64,000 bases of DNA from Lyophyllum atratum (Eukaryota; Basidiomycota; Agaricomycetes; Agaricales; Lyophyllaceae): NCBI GenBank assembly GCA_014905825.1, contig JACGCN010000001.1, positions 124,001 through 188,000 on the forward strand. The letters are read 5' to 3'. Positions within the stretch are counted from its first letter, which is position 1, and each line of letters starts with the position of its first letter. Below the pieces are notes generated by a model. It searched no databases, was not told the DNA's origin, and was given only the letters and a program-made list of their open reading frames with translations. The translations under genes and the position numbers were made by a program. Positions 22,043 through 34,070 of the stretch are shown piece after piece.

Positions 22043-23152
22043 AGTAGTTGTTGATCAGAGGCCGCAGTGGGAAACTTCGAAAGGTTGAAGGCGCTTTCGG
22101 AATCGGGGGTGCCGCCACACAGTCACCTCGAGTTAGTGATCGATGCCTGCTCGTGAGGGTAAAGAGGATGCCACTGAGGGAGCGCTGAGGCAGTTGTTAA
22201 TGCGCACCAAGTGTAGGGACGCGGACTGAAGGGAGGAGGAGGAGGATGGCGAGGTGGGAAGAGGACACAATGCTGAACCAGTGAACACTGTGACAGAGAT
22301 ACCTGCTACTTTAGTAGTCAGGTTTTTTGGGGGCCAACTCAAATGTGTTCAGCCCTACCCCATGTGATCGTGGGCGGTTTCAAAACTCCCCGTAACCGTA
22401 GTTATTAATAGGACCGCATCTTCAGCCTTGCCAGTACATAGTCCCTCCCTGACTGACTCTGATGTCCAATTCTTCACAACATAGCACGAGGCGAAACAAG
22501 GCTAATTTTGTTCGTGACATATACCTACATATGAACAATGGGTGTTTCCGGAACGAGGCGAAGACGGTCTAGGTTCATTCAACCATACACTGCACGGCAT
22601 TGACGACACTTAGATAAGTATTTGTCCAGATAAAAAACAGAAGCAGCATGAGAGGATATCAGTAAGTGAGAGCAAAATACTGCTCGAGCGGGAGTAGCAG
22701 GCTTTGCGACGGCACGGCGCCCTACGAGTTTATTCAGAAGTTGAAATACTCATTTAGACGTCACGTGCATCCCATGCTGTGGTTTAAAATTAGAATCTTT
22801 GATTAGAATTTGAACGGTCCACCGGTCAGTGCCCGACTCCTGCCACGCTACACAGAAGGTTCTGAAATTTTTTGAGGGCATTTAGAAGGTATTTCTGCAC
22901 AGGATTATAGAATCTGAGGTGCGTAGGGTGAATAGAAAAAAGCACAAAAATCTAGGGCAGGGTTTAGCGCTCGTGTTCTCCATATGTGATAGTACTTAAC
23001 AGTCATACAGTCTCATACTGACGATTGGCAGCGTGGCGGTATGATAACAGTCATACTTACGATTACTTAAGTGTGGCGGTATGTGGTTTAGCGACTACTT
23101 AAGGATCGTGAAGGCGTCAAGGTCCTTGAACCACCCTTCACCCTGTACCAAG
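22043..23152. other. Divergent intergenic region
   Basis: Separates the minus-strand kinase-like gene from the plus-strand Cys-containing gene and should hold both promoters. It includes a two-copy repeat at 22999-23082. No coding signal. Confidence 0.4.
22999..23082. repeat. Two-copy tandem repeat
   Basis: ACAGTCATAC ... GTGGCGGTATG occurs twice with units of about 45 bp, just upstream of the Cys-containing gene. Confidence 0.5.
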
Positions 23153-23560
23153 ATGTGCTACAGAGAACACTTGATCAAATACTATGACTGCGGTGCGACG
23201 ACCGGGCGCATTAACCTCAATACTCATTCTGCTGTCAATGTCCAAGAGTCCTCCTCTTCCCGCTGGGTTCAATGTACGAGAGGGCGTGCGGTGGTCGAAA
23301 GGTATAGGGCGTATACGACACGCATGAACGCAGCACATATACCACTACTTGGCTTGCGTGACTGGGCGCGTAATTATAGTAGAGAGCCTGCCTGCTATTC
23401 ACCCACGGTGTATACGGCAACATGGCGCACTACCCGCGAATGCCGCACTGGGGGCGTGAACGGCGTCGGCGTATGCGCGAGGCGGGGACAAAACCATCCT
23501 TACGTGAGAGCGCGGGGGGTCTTTGACTGGTACGCCACAACTTTCTCGATGTCCCCTTAA
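23153..23560 (+). CDS. Small Cys-containing hypothetical protein
   Basis: Begins MCYREHLIKYYDC. A continuous frame runs to 23560, but two plausible short introns (23193-23246, donor GTGCGA, acceptor CCAAG; 23302-23379, donor GTATAG, acceptor TTATAG) would give a tighter Cys-spaced protein: ESSSSRWVQCTRGR, then EPACYSPTVYTATWRTTREC. Agaric genomes contain many short proteins opening with a similar MC..(Y/F)YxxC pattern, and I infer membership from that start only. The 3' end may also be spliced, since GTGAGA follows HPY. Function unknown; existence moderately supported. Confidence 0.4.
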   Translation: MCYREHLIKYYDCGATTGRINLNTHSAVNVQESSSSRWVQCTRGRAVVERYRAYTTRMNAAHIPLLGLRDWARNYSREPACYSPTVYTATWRTTRECRTGGVNGVGVCARRGQNHPYVRARGVFDWYATTFSMSP

Positions 23561-24150
23561 GTCTCAACCACTAACCGACCGCTCGCTCATTGGGGCAACT
23601 TTCTTTCATAGAACAGAATGCCACTGATATAACGCACGACTCGCCCTACTACCTACCATCGTCAACATGAGCCGACACCGGACACACATATGACACCTTG
23701 CTTCGCTATCATGGTTCACAGTTAACCCTTCCACATGTATACTCATTCCATAAACACGTAACACATCTTACTATGGTGCTAGTGGACATATTGTAATATA
23801 AACTCGCTATTCAAATCTCATCTTTTTATCCCCACAACCTTCAGGAAAGCATTGGATTGAGGAGAGCTTTCGAGGGCGCGTAGCTGCAGCCCCGCGCCAC
23901 CTTTGATGGGCGCCTAAGGCTTATCTGGCCAAGTCGCAGCATGTAAGAGCATCCGCCACAAAAACATTCAAGATCCTTCAAGTAGACAGGTATACATACA
24001 TGTGTAGCTACAACATCTGTCGTGAGTTACAAGAACATACAGTGTGTAAGTGTAAGTTAAGAAAACGCCAAGATATCACCAATAGTCACCGAAAAGAGGA
24101 AAATCGGCTTGGAGGATGGAAGGGGAGAAGGGGAAGAGGTATCACGATAA
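23561..24150. other. Intergenic stretch
   Basis: Convergent space between the Cys-containing gene and the transcription factor; likely 3' untranslated sequence of both. Nothing else seen. Confidence 0.4.
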
Positions 24151-27100
24151 TCATGCCTCGACCTTCGCGCCATCGTTCATCTGGTTATGATCAAACGCCG
24201 CATTGATGCTCATCTGCGTGAGCGCGCCATGCCCACCCCTCGCCGGTGTATTATTTCCAGAGTGCATCGGCGACAGCCCAAGACGCGGCGTGATCAACCC
24301 GCTACCTCCAGCGCCAAACAGGAAGCCTCCACTAAGCCCGTCCATGCTGTTATACCCTGCAAAGCAAACAAACCAACAGAGGTCAGAACCACGACACACG
24401 AGGACCTAGTAGAGAGCTGGGGGCACAAACCAGGCACAAGAACACTATCCCAAAACCCACTACTCAAAATATTATCCATCGTCAACGACCCCATATTATC
24501 CTCCGACGGGTTCGGCGCCATCGTCGGCGGGAACGTCGACATATCCGCCACCGGGCCCATCTCCCCATCAAACTGGAAATCACCCAGCATGAACCCGGGC
24601 TCCGCGCCGTAGCTCATCTGCTGCACGCCATAGCTCCCGCCCGGCGGGCCCATGTCGCCCTGAGTCTGGTTCGGGTAGGACAGCTGGTCCCCCGGGCCGC
24701 CGTCACCGTTGATGGCAGCGTCGTTGTTGCGGGAGTCGACTTTGGCGGTGATGAGGGCGCGGAGGAAGTGGCTGTACAGGGCTGGAGTGTGAAGAGGATT
24801 GGCAGCGCAGCTTTCGAGGGTATCGGCGACGTCAGAGACGAGGGCCAAGATCTTCTGCTCGTCATCCAGGAAGGGCTGGAACTCTGGGCGGATGAGCTAA
24901 ACCAAGGTTGCTATTAGTCATGGGAAAAGCAGCGGGTGGCAGCAGATCACTGACCTTGAGTAGACTCAGGACAGCGTATGACGTCAAGACGCAGTGTGAA
25001 TCAGGCGCGTATTTCATATATCCGTGAGGCCCCAACTCATCGCGGATGAGAGTCGCACACGCCGTAGCCGAAGAATGGCACCGAGCGAAGAAATGTCCAA
25101 TATCCACCGGCGAACGCTCCAACGCATTTTGCAACCCAAAAGAATTCAAGACCAACATCGCATAATTGAAATAGAACTGGGAGATAAGCTTCTTGTACTG
25201 GACAGCTCTCGGCGATTCTCCTATCACCCCCAGAGTATAGGGCATGAGCAAAAGACAGAAACTACAAAAGGAAGTAAAGTGCGTACCTCGCCATTCGCGG
25301 GAGACGACCCATTGCTGTCTCCAAGCGACAAGCTGCGCCTCGAACGTCTTGATCACAAGCAGATAATCGCAATGCACCTGGAGCCCCGACGGCGTGTCCG
25401 TCCCCGAATACAAAAAGTCCAGACATCGCGAGAGAATGCGTTGGAGTTCCTAATATAACCACCAACTCAGCGTAAGTAAAACATGTCGCGTGGAGCGGTA
25501 CCGCGGCCCGCAAAAAACTACCACGTACGGCATAGGCTGTGAGCGACGGGTCAGACGAAGCAGCAACAGCTGCGTGACACCATTTGGGGGCATTGCGAAT
25601 GATAGCACTGTACGCCCACACGCCCGTCAATCACTGCATCATCCCTGAAAACAACGCTATGAGAGGAGGGGCTCACTCTTCCTTTATGGAATGGGGCTTC
25701 CCCATTTGGGCACTAAAGCTCCGATCCAGGCAGAAGCACAGGATCCACGTTCGTTCCCGATTGTGCACCTCCAAATCACGCGCCTTGCCTTCTTGGGTGT
25801 CCTGACTCGTGACAGCAGTTTTGCGATGCAGATTCAGGTCAGTCGCCATGCTGGAATAGGATATAGGTTGGTGATGCTTATTTGACGAGAGTCACACCGG
25901 GAAAGTAGAGACGCACCGAATGGCCATGCCCAAGAGGAGCCATGTTTTGTCTTGTTCGTATCGTTCGACGGCGCCACATCCCCACAGAGAGAGAAGAAGA
26001 TAGGCTTGAACGATCTCCACCGATTTGTAGCCTTGTGCAGGCACGCTGAACGCGAGCTTCTTAGCCAGTTCAGTCAGGCGTGGGTGTAGCTCGGGTTTTT
26101 CAGTATAGAATTTGCTGGCGATAGAGCAAACTTGTTTCGCGGAGTCAGCAATTTCAGTCCAACAATAGAGGGGAAAATGGCGTACTTGTCGTTAGTAAGA
26201 ACGGGGAACGGGAGCACACCAGGGATGGTGTGTGAAAATTACGATCTAGAAGATTACAGTGCATCTGGAGATTGGTAAGTTAATTATGTGTTGGGTGGGT
26301 CAAATGACAGCAGGGCGCTAGACTTACGCTGATATGATCAAAATATCTGTAAGACGGAAAGTCAGACGATGAATTACGAAGGCAGCAGAAGATAAGGGGT
26401 ACATATTGAATAAGGCAACAACATCCTCAGTGGCGACAAAGCTGAGCATCTCCGGCTGCACTTGGCGTTCGATATACAACCGACGAAGTGGTAATATCGT
26501 CATTGGGCCTGATGTAGAGGTTAATAAACGTGGTTTTTCGTGAATCCGAGAGAACGCACCTGGTTTGAAATAGTTGTCGCTGGCGACTCCCATATTGGGC
26601 TTATCACTAGCTTCCGTGGGTCTCGCCATCATGGGACTTCCAGTAGGGTTGTGCGCCCTGCGGTTGGCGAGACTCGCCTCTGCCAGTAGACCAAGGGGGT
26701 TGAGGGCGTTGTCGGGCAAGGAATGGAGTTTAGGAGATCCAGGTTCTTGAGCATGGTATGATGTTGGCCGCGATGGTGATGGAGAAGGGGAGGCAGCGAT
26801 GAGTGCAGATGTAGATGCTGCCTGAGCAGTGGGTGAGGGTGACCGCGACACCATACCAGATGCGATGCCAGGGTTACCAATCGACCGCAGGACAGTGTCA
26901 AGAGTCCGTTCCATTTTTCGCAGCGAACGTGTAAGCAGCTCGTGCTTCCTATCATACGGGAATCAGACAAGTGGTACGGATAGGGGCACGAGGACGTACT
27001 TTGAGGATCGCTTGCCTCGATTCGACTCTTCGAAGATGCATTCGTGATTTCCGGCTGCACAGCGCTTGCAAGGACCACCTTGCTCGGCTCCCACACATTT

Positions 27101-27674
27101 CATCTTGAGGCGGCGGCAGACGGTGCAGGCACTAGCGCAGAGTAAGTATAGGGTCACGGAGAAGATGATGAGACCTGGCGTACCGCGAACCCCGGGTAGG
27201 CTTGGCCTTTGCTTCCTCCTTGTCTGCCGATGGACTTGTAGGCTCTGACGCATCGTCCTTGCGCGACTTCTTCCTGCTCTCGTTGGCCGTTCCGTTCGAG
27301 ATGGATGACGCGGGCCGCTTCCCGTTATAGTTGGATGACGATGGGTACATATGTTCCGTTGGGGGCGTGCCTAGGGTATCGGAGCCTTGGGAGGACGGCG
27401 ACGAGTAGTTGGGCGGCAAGGCGAGGTGCTGGGGGAGATGGTGCGGCGGTTGGGAATACTGGGAGTAATAGGGGGGATAGAGCGCGAGGGCTGGATCGAT
27501 GGGTATTGAGGGCGAGGGGGGCGGTTGCATGGACTGGGAGTGGGCCATGTGGTGGTGGTCGTGCTGGGACATGGGGTAGTCCTGGTAGTAGGAAGGCAGG
27601 TGGTCAGAATACGACAGCGCGGGGGGAGAAGGTGCATAGTATAATGATGATGAGTAAGCAAAGGACGTTGACAT
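24151..27674 (-). CDS. Zn2Cys6 fungal transcription factor
   Basis: Long multi-exon gene on the minus strand. The N-terminus (MSTSFAYSSSLYYAPSPP) is rich in Ser, Pro, His and Tyr for about 180 residues. It is followed by a Zn2Cys6 binuclear cluster, CTVCRRLKMKCVG then CKRCAAGNHECIF, at about 185-215, then RGKRSSK linking to a short coiled segment (KHELLTRSLRKMERTLDTV). After a Ser/Pro linker comes the middle homology region (fungal-specific transcription factor domain): FYTEKPELHPRLTELAKKLA, GYKSVEIVQAYLLLSLW, then MATDLNLHRKTAV and RERTWILCFCLDRS. The C-terminus is Gly/Met/Asn-rich (GGFLFGAGGSGLITPRLG). It would bind CGG-type sites in the nucleus. The target pathway is not evident. Start 27674 is the first good ATG. 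Confidence 0.8.
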
Positions 27675-30600
27675 CGATGAACGATTGTCGGTCTGTCTGC
27701 GGGGAGGAGACTCGAGCAAAAGTCGCTCCCCTACAGACTTTTAAACGAAACCATAACACAATACTGACCTTGCTTTAGATTCGTTTATAGATTGCTAGAT
27801 CAAGAGAAATTGGGGCGCGTGGGTAGTTCTGGGTAGTTTGTGCGTTGTGAAAGTGCAGCCCAAGAATGGACTGTGTCGAGAAACAGAAGCAAGGACCCAG
27901 AGGCTACTGGCGTTTCCACGTTGAGCTCTGTGTTGACACGGTCCCCTGTTCTGACAGAAAGAAGTCGGAGTCTGATGCGGTTTGATTCCTCGCGCAACGG
28001 TGAGAAAGGCTGCTGGCTCTGAGTCTACCTTGAATCTGCTGCAGCCTGCGAGGAAGGAGATGGTCGGAGCGAAGCGTCCACACATTTCTCACTCACCAAC
28101 AGGTCACATGCCAGGCCCGCATCCCCGCTTGGCACCCCACAACCCCGCCGGCGCCGCCTCCTACGACCCCTCCTGCCCATTATCGAGCCTACCCCACTTT
28201 ATAGAACCAGCTCCCGCATTTACTACCACCACAAAAGGAGCACAACTGCGATGGTTTATTCCCAGATTCTTCAACCATCCTTTTTCCCTCAAGCCAGGGA
28301 ACGCCTGCTTACCCCACACTGCGTTCAAGAACAATGCATCGAGGAACAGACACCGCTGTAAAGACATAAACATGCCGATTCAACTGTAGATCATACTCAA
28401 GTCCGCCTCCTTGTGGTCAACCGGAAGCACTACCAGATTTTCCCCGTCGCTTATTCTTAGGTCTCTCGCTCCCGACGTACTGGGCGTCGTGCCACCTTAA
28501 AGTGTCTATAGAGGAACGCTTATCTTTAGACGATCGGTGTCCTCGACTGTTGCCCCGATATCGTTGACGGATTACCCGACGTCTTTAGAAGCGCTTTCTG
28601 CTCACCCGGCTTCCACGCCCACCGAATCTATATTATAATTTCGACGAGGAAGGCGCGAGGGGAAGTTTTTCAACCACTCATATATCCTCGAGAAGGACAG
28701 ACTGTTTTTTCTTGAAAAGCGGTGTCTCGGAGGTACTATCGGGCGTTCTACAAGCCGCGGGATGGACCCCTGGTCGCGCATCATGATCTGCAGGAGACCA
28801 AGCCGCGATTTGCCTACATTTTTTGCCACCGAACTTAGAACACATCTTCACAGTCCAAACCTCGGCGATCGCTGCTATCTGGTTCTCCAGTGTGTCAGTA
28901 GCAACTACATTGGAACAGCGTCGTCGACGTCCAACTGTCCTCGATCACGCGCTTTATCCTCAACGTGCAATGTGTACACACCGGCCGACTGCGTTGTGAG
29001 TTCCCTAAACTCATGTCTCTACCCAATCTCTGTGCTCAGGACAGCCACGCGCGCTGGTGATCGACGGTCAGACAATAATATACTATATGACATCGCCCGG
29101 GATCTTGGGCGACATCTTCCTTCCCGACGTCGAACAACTGGCGTACCAAAACATTGGTACTTCCCATCACGCTCGACCTTGATAGGAACAAACAGGACAG
29201 GGATCATATAGGTCCTTCTGCGCGCGTCGCACTGAAGCACGTTCATGGGATCGTCGTTGTTGCCTCGAAGTAGGACAAAGTTTGAGATACCCAGCGACGG
29301 GAACGCATCCTCGTACCTACGCTAAATTCTGCACAGTCATCACTTGGTACTCCCCACGCTCGGCCTCTGCGTATGGCGGTTGTTTCGACACTGGAAGCAC
29401 CAATAGTAGCGAGATTGCTCTATTCCGGTCCAACTACTGGCGACTCGCTTAAGAATGCGTGGCGTGAACGGGCAACTGATATCTAGCACCTATTGCCTGT
29501 TTCGGACATCTGGACGACAGAGAGCTTTCAGTACCATTAAACAGCATATCATTGAACTCCGCGACTAGTGGGAAACCTCTAAAATTAGCCTTCAAGCAGG
29601 CTCTCTACTTGTTATCGGACGCCGTGATACGACACATCGTCCATGTGCCAGCCTACTAATTAGCAAAACTGGTACAGAATCGAAGCCACAAGAAGCTGCT
29701 CTTCTTCGGCCGGGTCTTCTTAACGCGTGGACTGGTTTAGACACCACAGTCTATTTATGGCAAAGCTTCAGTTGTTGAGCAGGATCGCGTGTGCAGTGTG
29801 TCGAGGTGCCTGACGATTATGAGCGAATCGTCGCAGGCAACGTCGGACCCTTACGAAACGGAGTATGTTGTCCTGAAGTGTTCGGTGGGTTCCCACTCCC
29901 GTTTCCGGTCTTAGACTGCGGGGGGCGCTCCTCTTACAAAGAATCAGCGGAGAGCCCATGCTTAGGGGCGCCTGGTTCACGCAGTGGCGCGTGGCTTCAT
30001 AGCTGCCAAACGCAGCGAGTAGCACTTATAGTCCATGACATTCGGTAGCGAAATAGTGGAGTAAGATGAATTGCCACACGTCTGTGGCGGCCGCAGAACG
30101 GATAATCAATCTACTGTCGCCCCTAGAAGGCTTATTCTTCGCAGGCGACCTTCAAGAAGTAGAAGGGGGTGCGGCCGAAAGGCATTTTATGTGCTCCAAA
30201 AGGTAACGGGATGCCGGGAATCCCACCGCCATAAGCGACAGAAGAGGGGGCAGAGGTCTTTCATGATGAAGTTTGGGTGCTGAAGGTCCACATGGGTGAG
30301 CAAGGCCTAAATTCGAACGGTAGACGGGTGGTGGTGGTGGTGTCGAAGACGCGAGCTGCTGCAGATAGTAAAAGAACTGGCCAAGTGGTATTATGAAAAT
30401 CGAACCTTGTCGCCCCCATATTTGGCACTAGGCGGCCTGGTATGGATCTAGATCTTGACATCCGTATAAGCCGTATAGATGCATAAGCATCATTGCGCCG
30501 TATCAAACGATCTTCTGGATGATTGAAACCTCTCATGTCGCCCTCTAATGTTGCTGCGACTTAGCCCACGATCAGCAGATCGGCGGTGGTAGCCATACGA

Positions 30601-33600
30601 AGGATATCGCAGTGTGCGGTGTGCAGTAGTCAAAGACCAGTCTCGCCAATGATTTGACAGGAGGGGGCGCCCAGTGGAACCATTCGCGACGCCCAGAAAA
30701 TAAGGAATATCGCGGAGATCACTAGGATTGGAGAAACCCTCAAAGGGGATGTGCAGCAGATCGAAGGGAGATAGCAGGAGGCGCATGCACCTGGGAAAAG
30801 AAGACAGTCAGTCGTAGGAAAGCATATATAGGATAATGAATGTTTTAACATCTTTCACACCTATATCAATCTAGACAAAGCTGTAACCAGTGCGCGAGAT
30901 GAGATTATAGAAAGGCCGATGTCTTGTCGTGTACGTTGTGTCCTTGTGACGCGTCCCGAAGTCGCCACAGTTTGCAGACAAGGAGTAGCATTTCGTTTCA
31001 CGTCATGGCGACCTGAAGAACTTGTCACAGCTCATCCAGTCGCCCCTCTGATGAGGCTTGATAACGTCATGAAGATGGAGCGATGATCGACAGCTGTGTG
31101 ATAAAAAGACGACTTAATTGACGGTCTGGGGGCAAACTTGCATCATCAGTGTAACGCCTGCGATGCTACAACCTGCCTCGAAATTGGTAAAACTAAAAAC
31201 GAATCACGGTTGCAATAGATGATGTCGGAGAAATAAACGAATACCTTCCGTTGGCCGATGAAACCCCCCTCGTAGCGCGTGACCTCCCCCTACACCGTGT
31301 TTCCGTCACAAATGAATTCACGCCTGCATGCAATTATTTTCCGAGACTGCTTCGCGCTGATAGGAACCAACGCCGCATCGACAATCTATACATTCACAGC
31401 GGCGTATCCATGACGCGAACGAGTCCGAGGGCGGGGCTGGAACCATATGCAGATACTTGAACCTTACAGGCCATTGCATCTCATTATGCGGGGCCCTTCG
31501 CCAGTGACGTATAGGAAGTTGGTGGCTGAGCTCTTGAGGAAGAGAGCCCTGCATAATGTCAGGATCCCAGAATGATAGCTTCCTGAGGATTGAGTACTGA
31601 ACGCACCAGTTGGCCGTTGTCTCGCCTGCCAAACCGGGACTACTTCCTGTGTAGAGATGCGAGCACCCTGGAGCAAGTGACAAAGTCCGCCATGTAGACA
31701 AGGACGGTCACATGGCACAGGACCCCGATGTGCGCACCACTTTGAACATGTTGTAGCAGTCTACGGTCAACTCTAGGTTGCCCTAAAGAAAGAAGAAATA
31801 GTATCCATCGTAGACATAGAACCACATATCGCCGTTTCGGTGTATATACAAGAAGTCTTCCGGGCCGACGAATTGCTAATTTTTAAGCAACCGTTTCCAC
31901 GAGCGTTTCTCTGCTTTCCAAAAGCGATTAGTATACAATGCATGGAAAATGTGACATACAGACAAGGCATGAGAAATGCGGCTAAAGACACCCGCAACTT
32001 CCAACGAGACCCCCATTTTCGAAGAACTGTCAAGCCAGGTTCTTTGACAAGATGGCATCATCGCATAGCTCAGTTTGACTCAGTTTAGTGGATCCACCAG
32101 CGTGCGTTTAGATGAGTTGAAAACGCAAGGTAAGGATTTGCGGGTTTGAGCTTTTGATGAGCATGTCAGACCTGGACAAGTTGTAGGTGCTCACCAGTAG
32201 CAGTAGCTAATACCACGCTTGCAAGAATCCTTGAAACTATCGAGCCGCAGAAATTGAAGGATGGACAGGTGATGTGCTCGGAAAAACTCAACAACGGGTG
32301 TGAAGATGGGCGTTTTGTTGGAATCAGGATGTATATCACCATATGCAGTCATCCCTGTTGTCTCTGGGAAGACCCTCCGTGCAAAACGAGTGACACCGGT
32401 AGCGTATTCGTTCTATTATAGAATGAAGCTGTTGAAAGCTTGGTGAGGTTGAACGGGTGACGGCGATTCCAGCACTTGAATTCACCGTTATGGTAGAAGA
32501 AGGGGAATGACGGGAAAGCTCTGTAAGTATATGTGTATGCCGAAACTCGGCCGTCAGGTTGCCGAAGGTGGCAAGAGATTTAACTTGGAAAGCTTCCATT
32601 GGTGGCTTATTACGACCTGAACACGATCAGGTGAGGAACGTGAGCTGATATAGTGGGACGTGGACAAACCATACTATTATCCCAATGACTGACACTGATG
32701 ATTCGACCTTTGCTAGATCTTGACACGAGAACCAGGTTGACTTCTCAAGTCTCCTCATTGTGATCGACGCAATCTATATGACTTGATCAACTTTCGAAAA
32801 GCGCACAGCAGGTTTGGGCCCCTAGAATGGCTGCCCCGCCAACACGAGGTTCGGTGCCACAGAGCCAGCTGCATGCGGTACACATCCAGTCTGAGTCAGC
32901 CCGATGACCGACAGCTTGCTCTCATCCTGGCACTTGGGTCTCGAAATAAATCGGCCGAATCGCACCCACATTCTTTCGATCTCTATAATTGTGACCGTCT
33001 ACAATTGGCATGGCGAATAAAGAAAGTATGAAAGATGGAAGAATGCAGATCGATAGATGACGCAAAACGACGTCAACACTAGCTGTCGAGCGTTGAGTGA
33101 CCATAAAGGAAATAGAAGGAAGACATGAGGCGGCAGAAACTTACTCTCGCGTGCGTTCGGGCGACACTCTGAAGGATGATCGTCGTTTCCCGCCAGGAGG
33201 GAACCAATCTAACGGCACAAATCCAAGACGATGTCGCTAGGTTATTAACATGTGAGAGCAAAGTGGTAGAAGAGGTCGAGGAAAGCTTACAAAACCTTTC
33301 GCGAAAACCTGTGAAAATGGTCCCAGATCCAGTTCAAGTTTTACAAAACATCCTTCTGTGGTCACGGTAGCATTGGCGATGTGTAAGACTATTGTATTAA
33401 GAGGAGGATATGAGGCTGTGTTTGAGATCGAGTGTCATCATCACTGAGCTATTCGGATAGCCTTTCTAGTTTGGATTTGTCCCACTCATGAGTCTCGGAG
33501 TAAGTGCTTGGACAAGGCGACACCTTGTCCCAGGAAAGGGAGGAGCACGGGGAGATAGAAAACACCTATATCTAGAGCCATTAGTTAGCCTTGATAGACT

Positions 33601-34070
33601 ATGAGAGGTTTTGTTTGAACAGGCGGAATTGATTGCTGCATTTGCACCCGGCCCGGGGGTAAGATGCTCGAGGGCATTTCGCGAGTCCATCTTTGGAGCG
33701 TAAGCAGCCGGTAAAGTAGGAAAATAAATGTGTCCATGTATTAACGCGCAGCCAGTCTGAGCCAGAAGGGTTACGGGAATCTTTCGCAACTGGTGTCGTC
33801 CCGGAAGGTGTGTTTTTCGCTGGTACGCGACGTTTCAGCCTTGGATTCCACAAACATCGCAGAAGCTCTGGAAAGGAAAGTAGACCCTCGGACCCACAGC
33901 GGTTCGCGACAGCAATCCGAGTTTGGTCGACGTGGCGATGAGCTGCGCCCCAGAGTCGGAGGTTGGCCTGAGCCTTTTGTTTGGTCGAGCTTGCGGGAAC
34001 GTCGACCCTGGTCGGCTAGCCTTTGACCCTCTCTCCTAGACCACCACCTTAACCCCCATCTGCTCTCAGG
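27675..34070. other. 6.4-kb gene-poor stretch
   Basis: Read on both strands, I find no open frame longer than about 150 codons, no recognisable domain, no tRNA and no clear terminal repeat. The first few hundred bases are the promoter of the transcription factor, and the last few hundred the promoter of the CDC4-like gene. The core (about 28.4-33.5 kb) may be eroded transposon sequence. Confidence 0.4.

Noticed and set aside
28400..33500. Possible degenerate LTR or LINE element
   Set aside because: I looked for reverse-transcriptase, integrase or long terminal repeat signals and could not support any.
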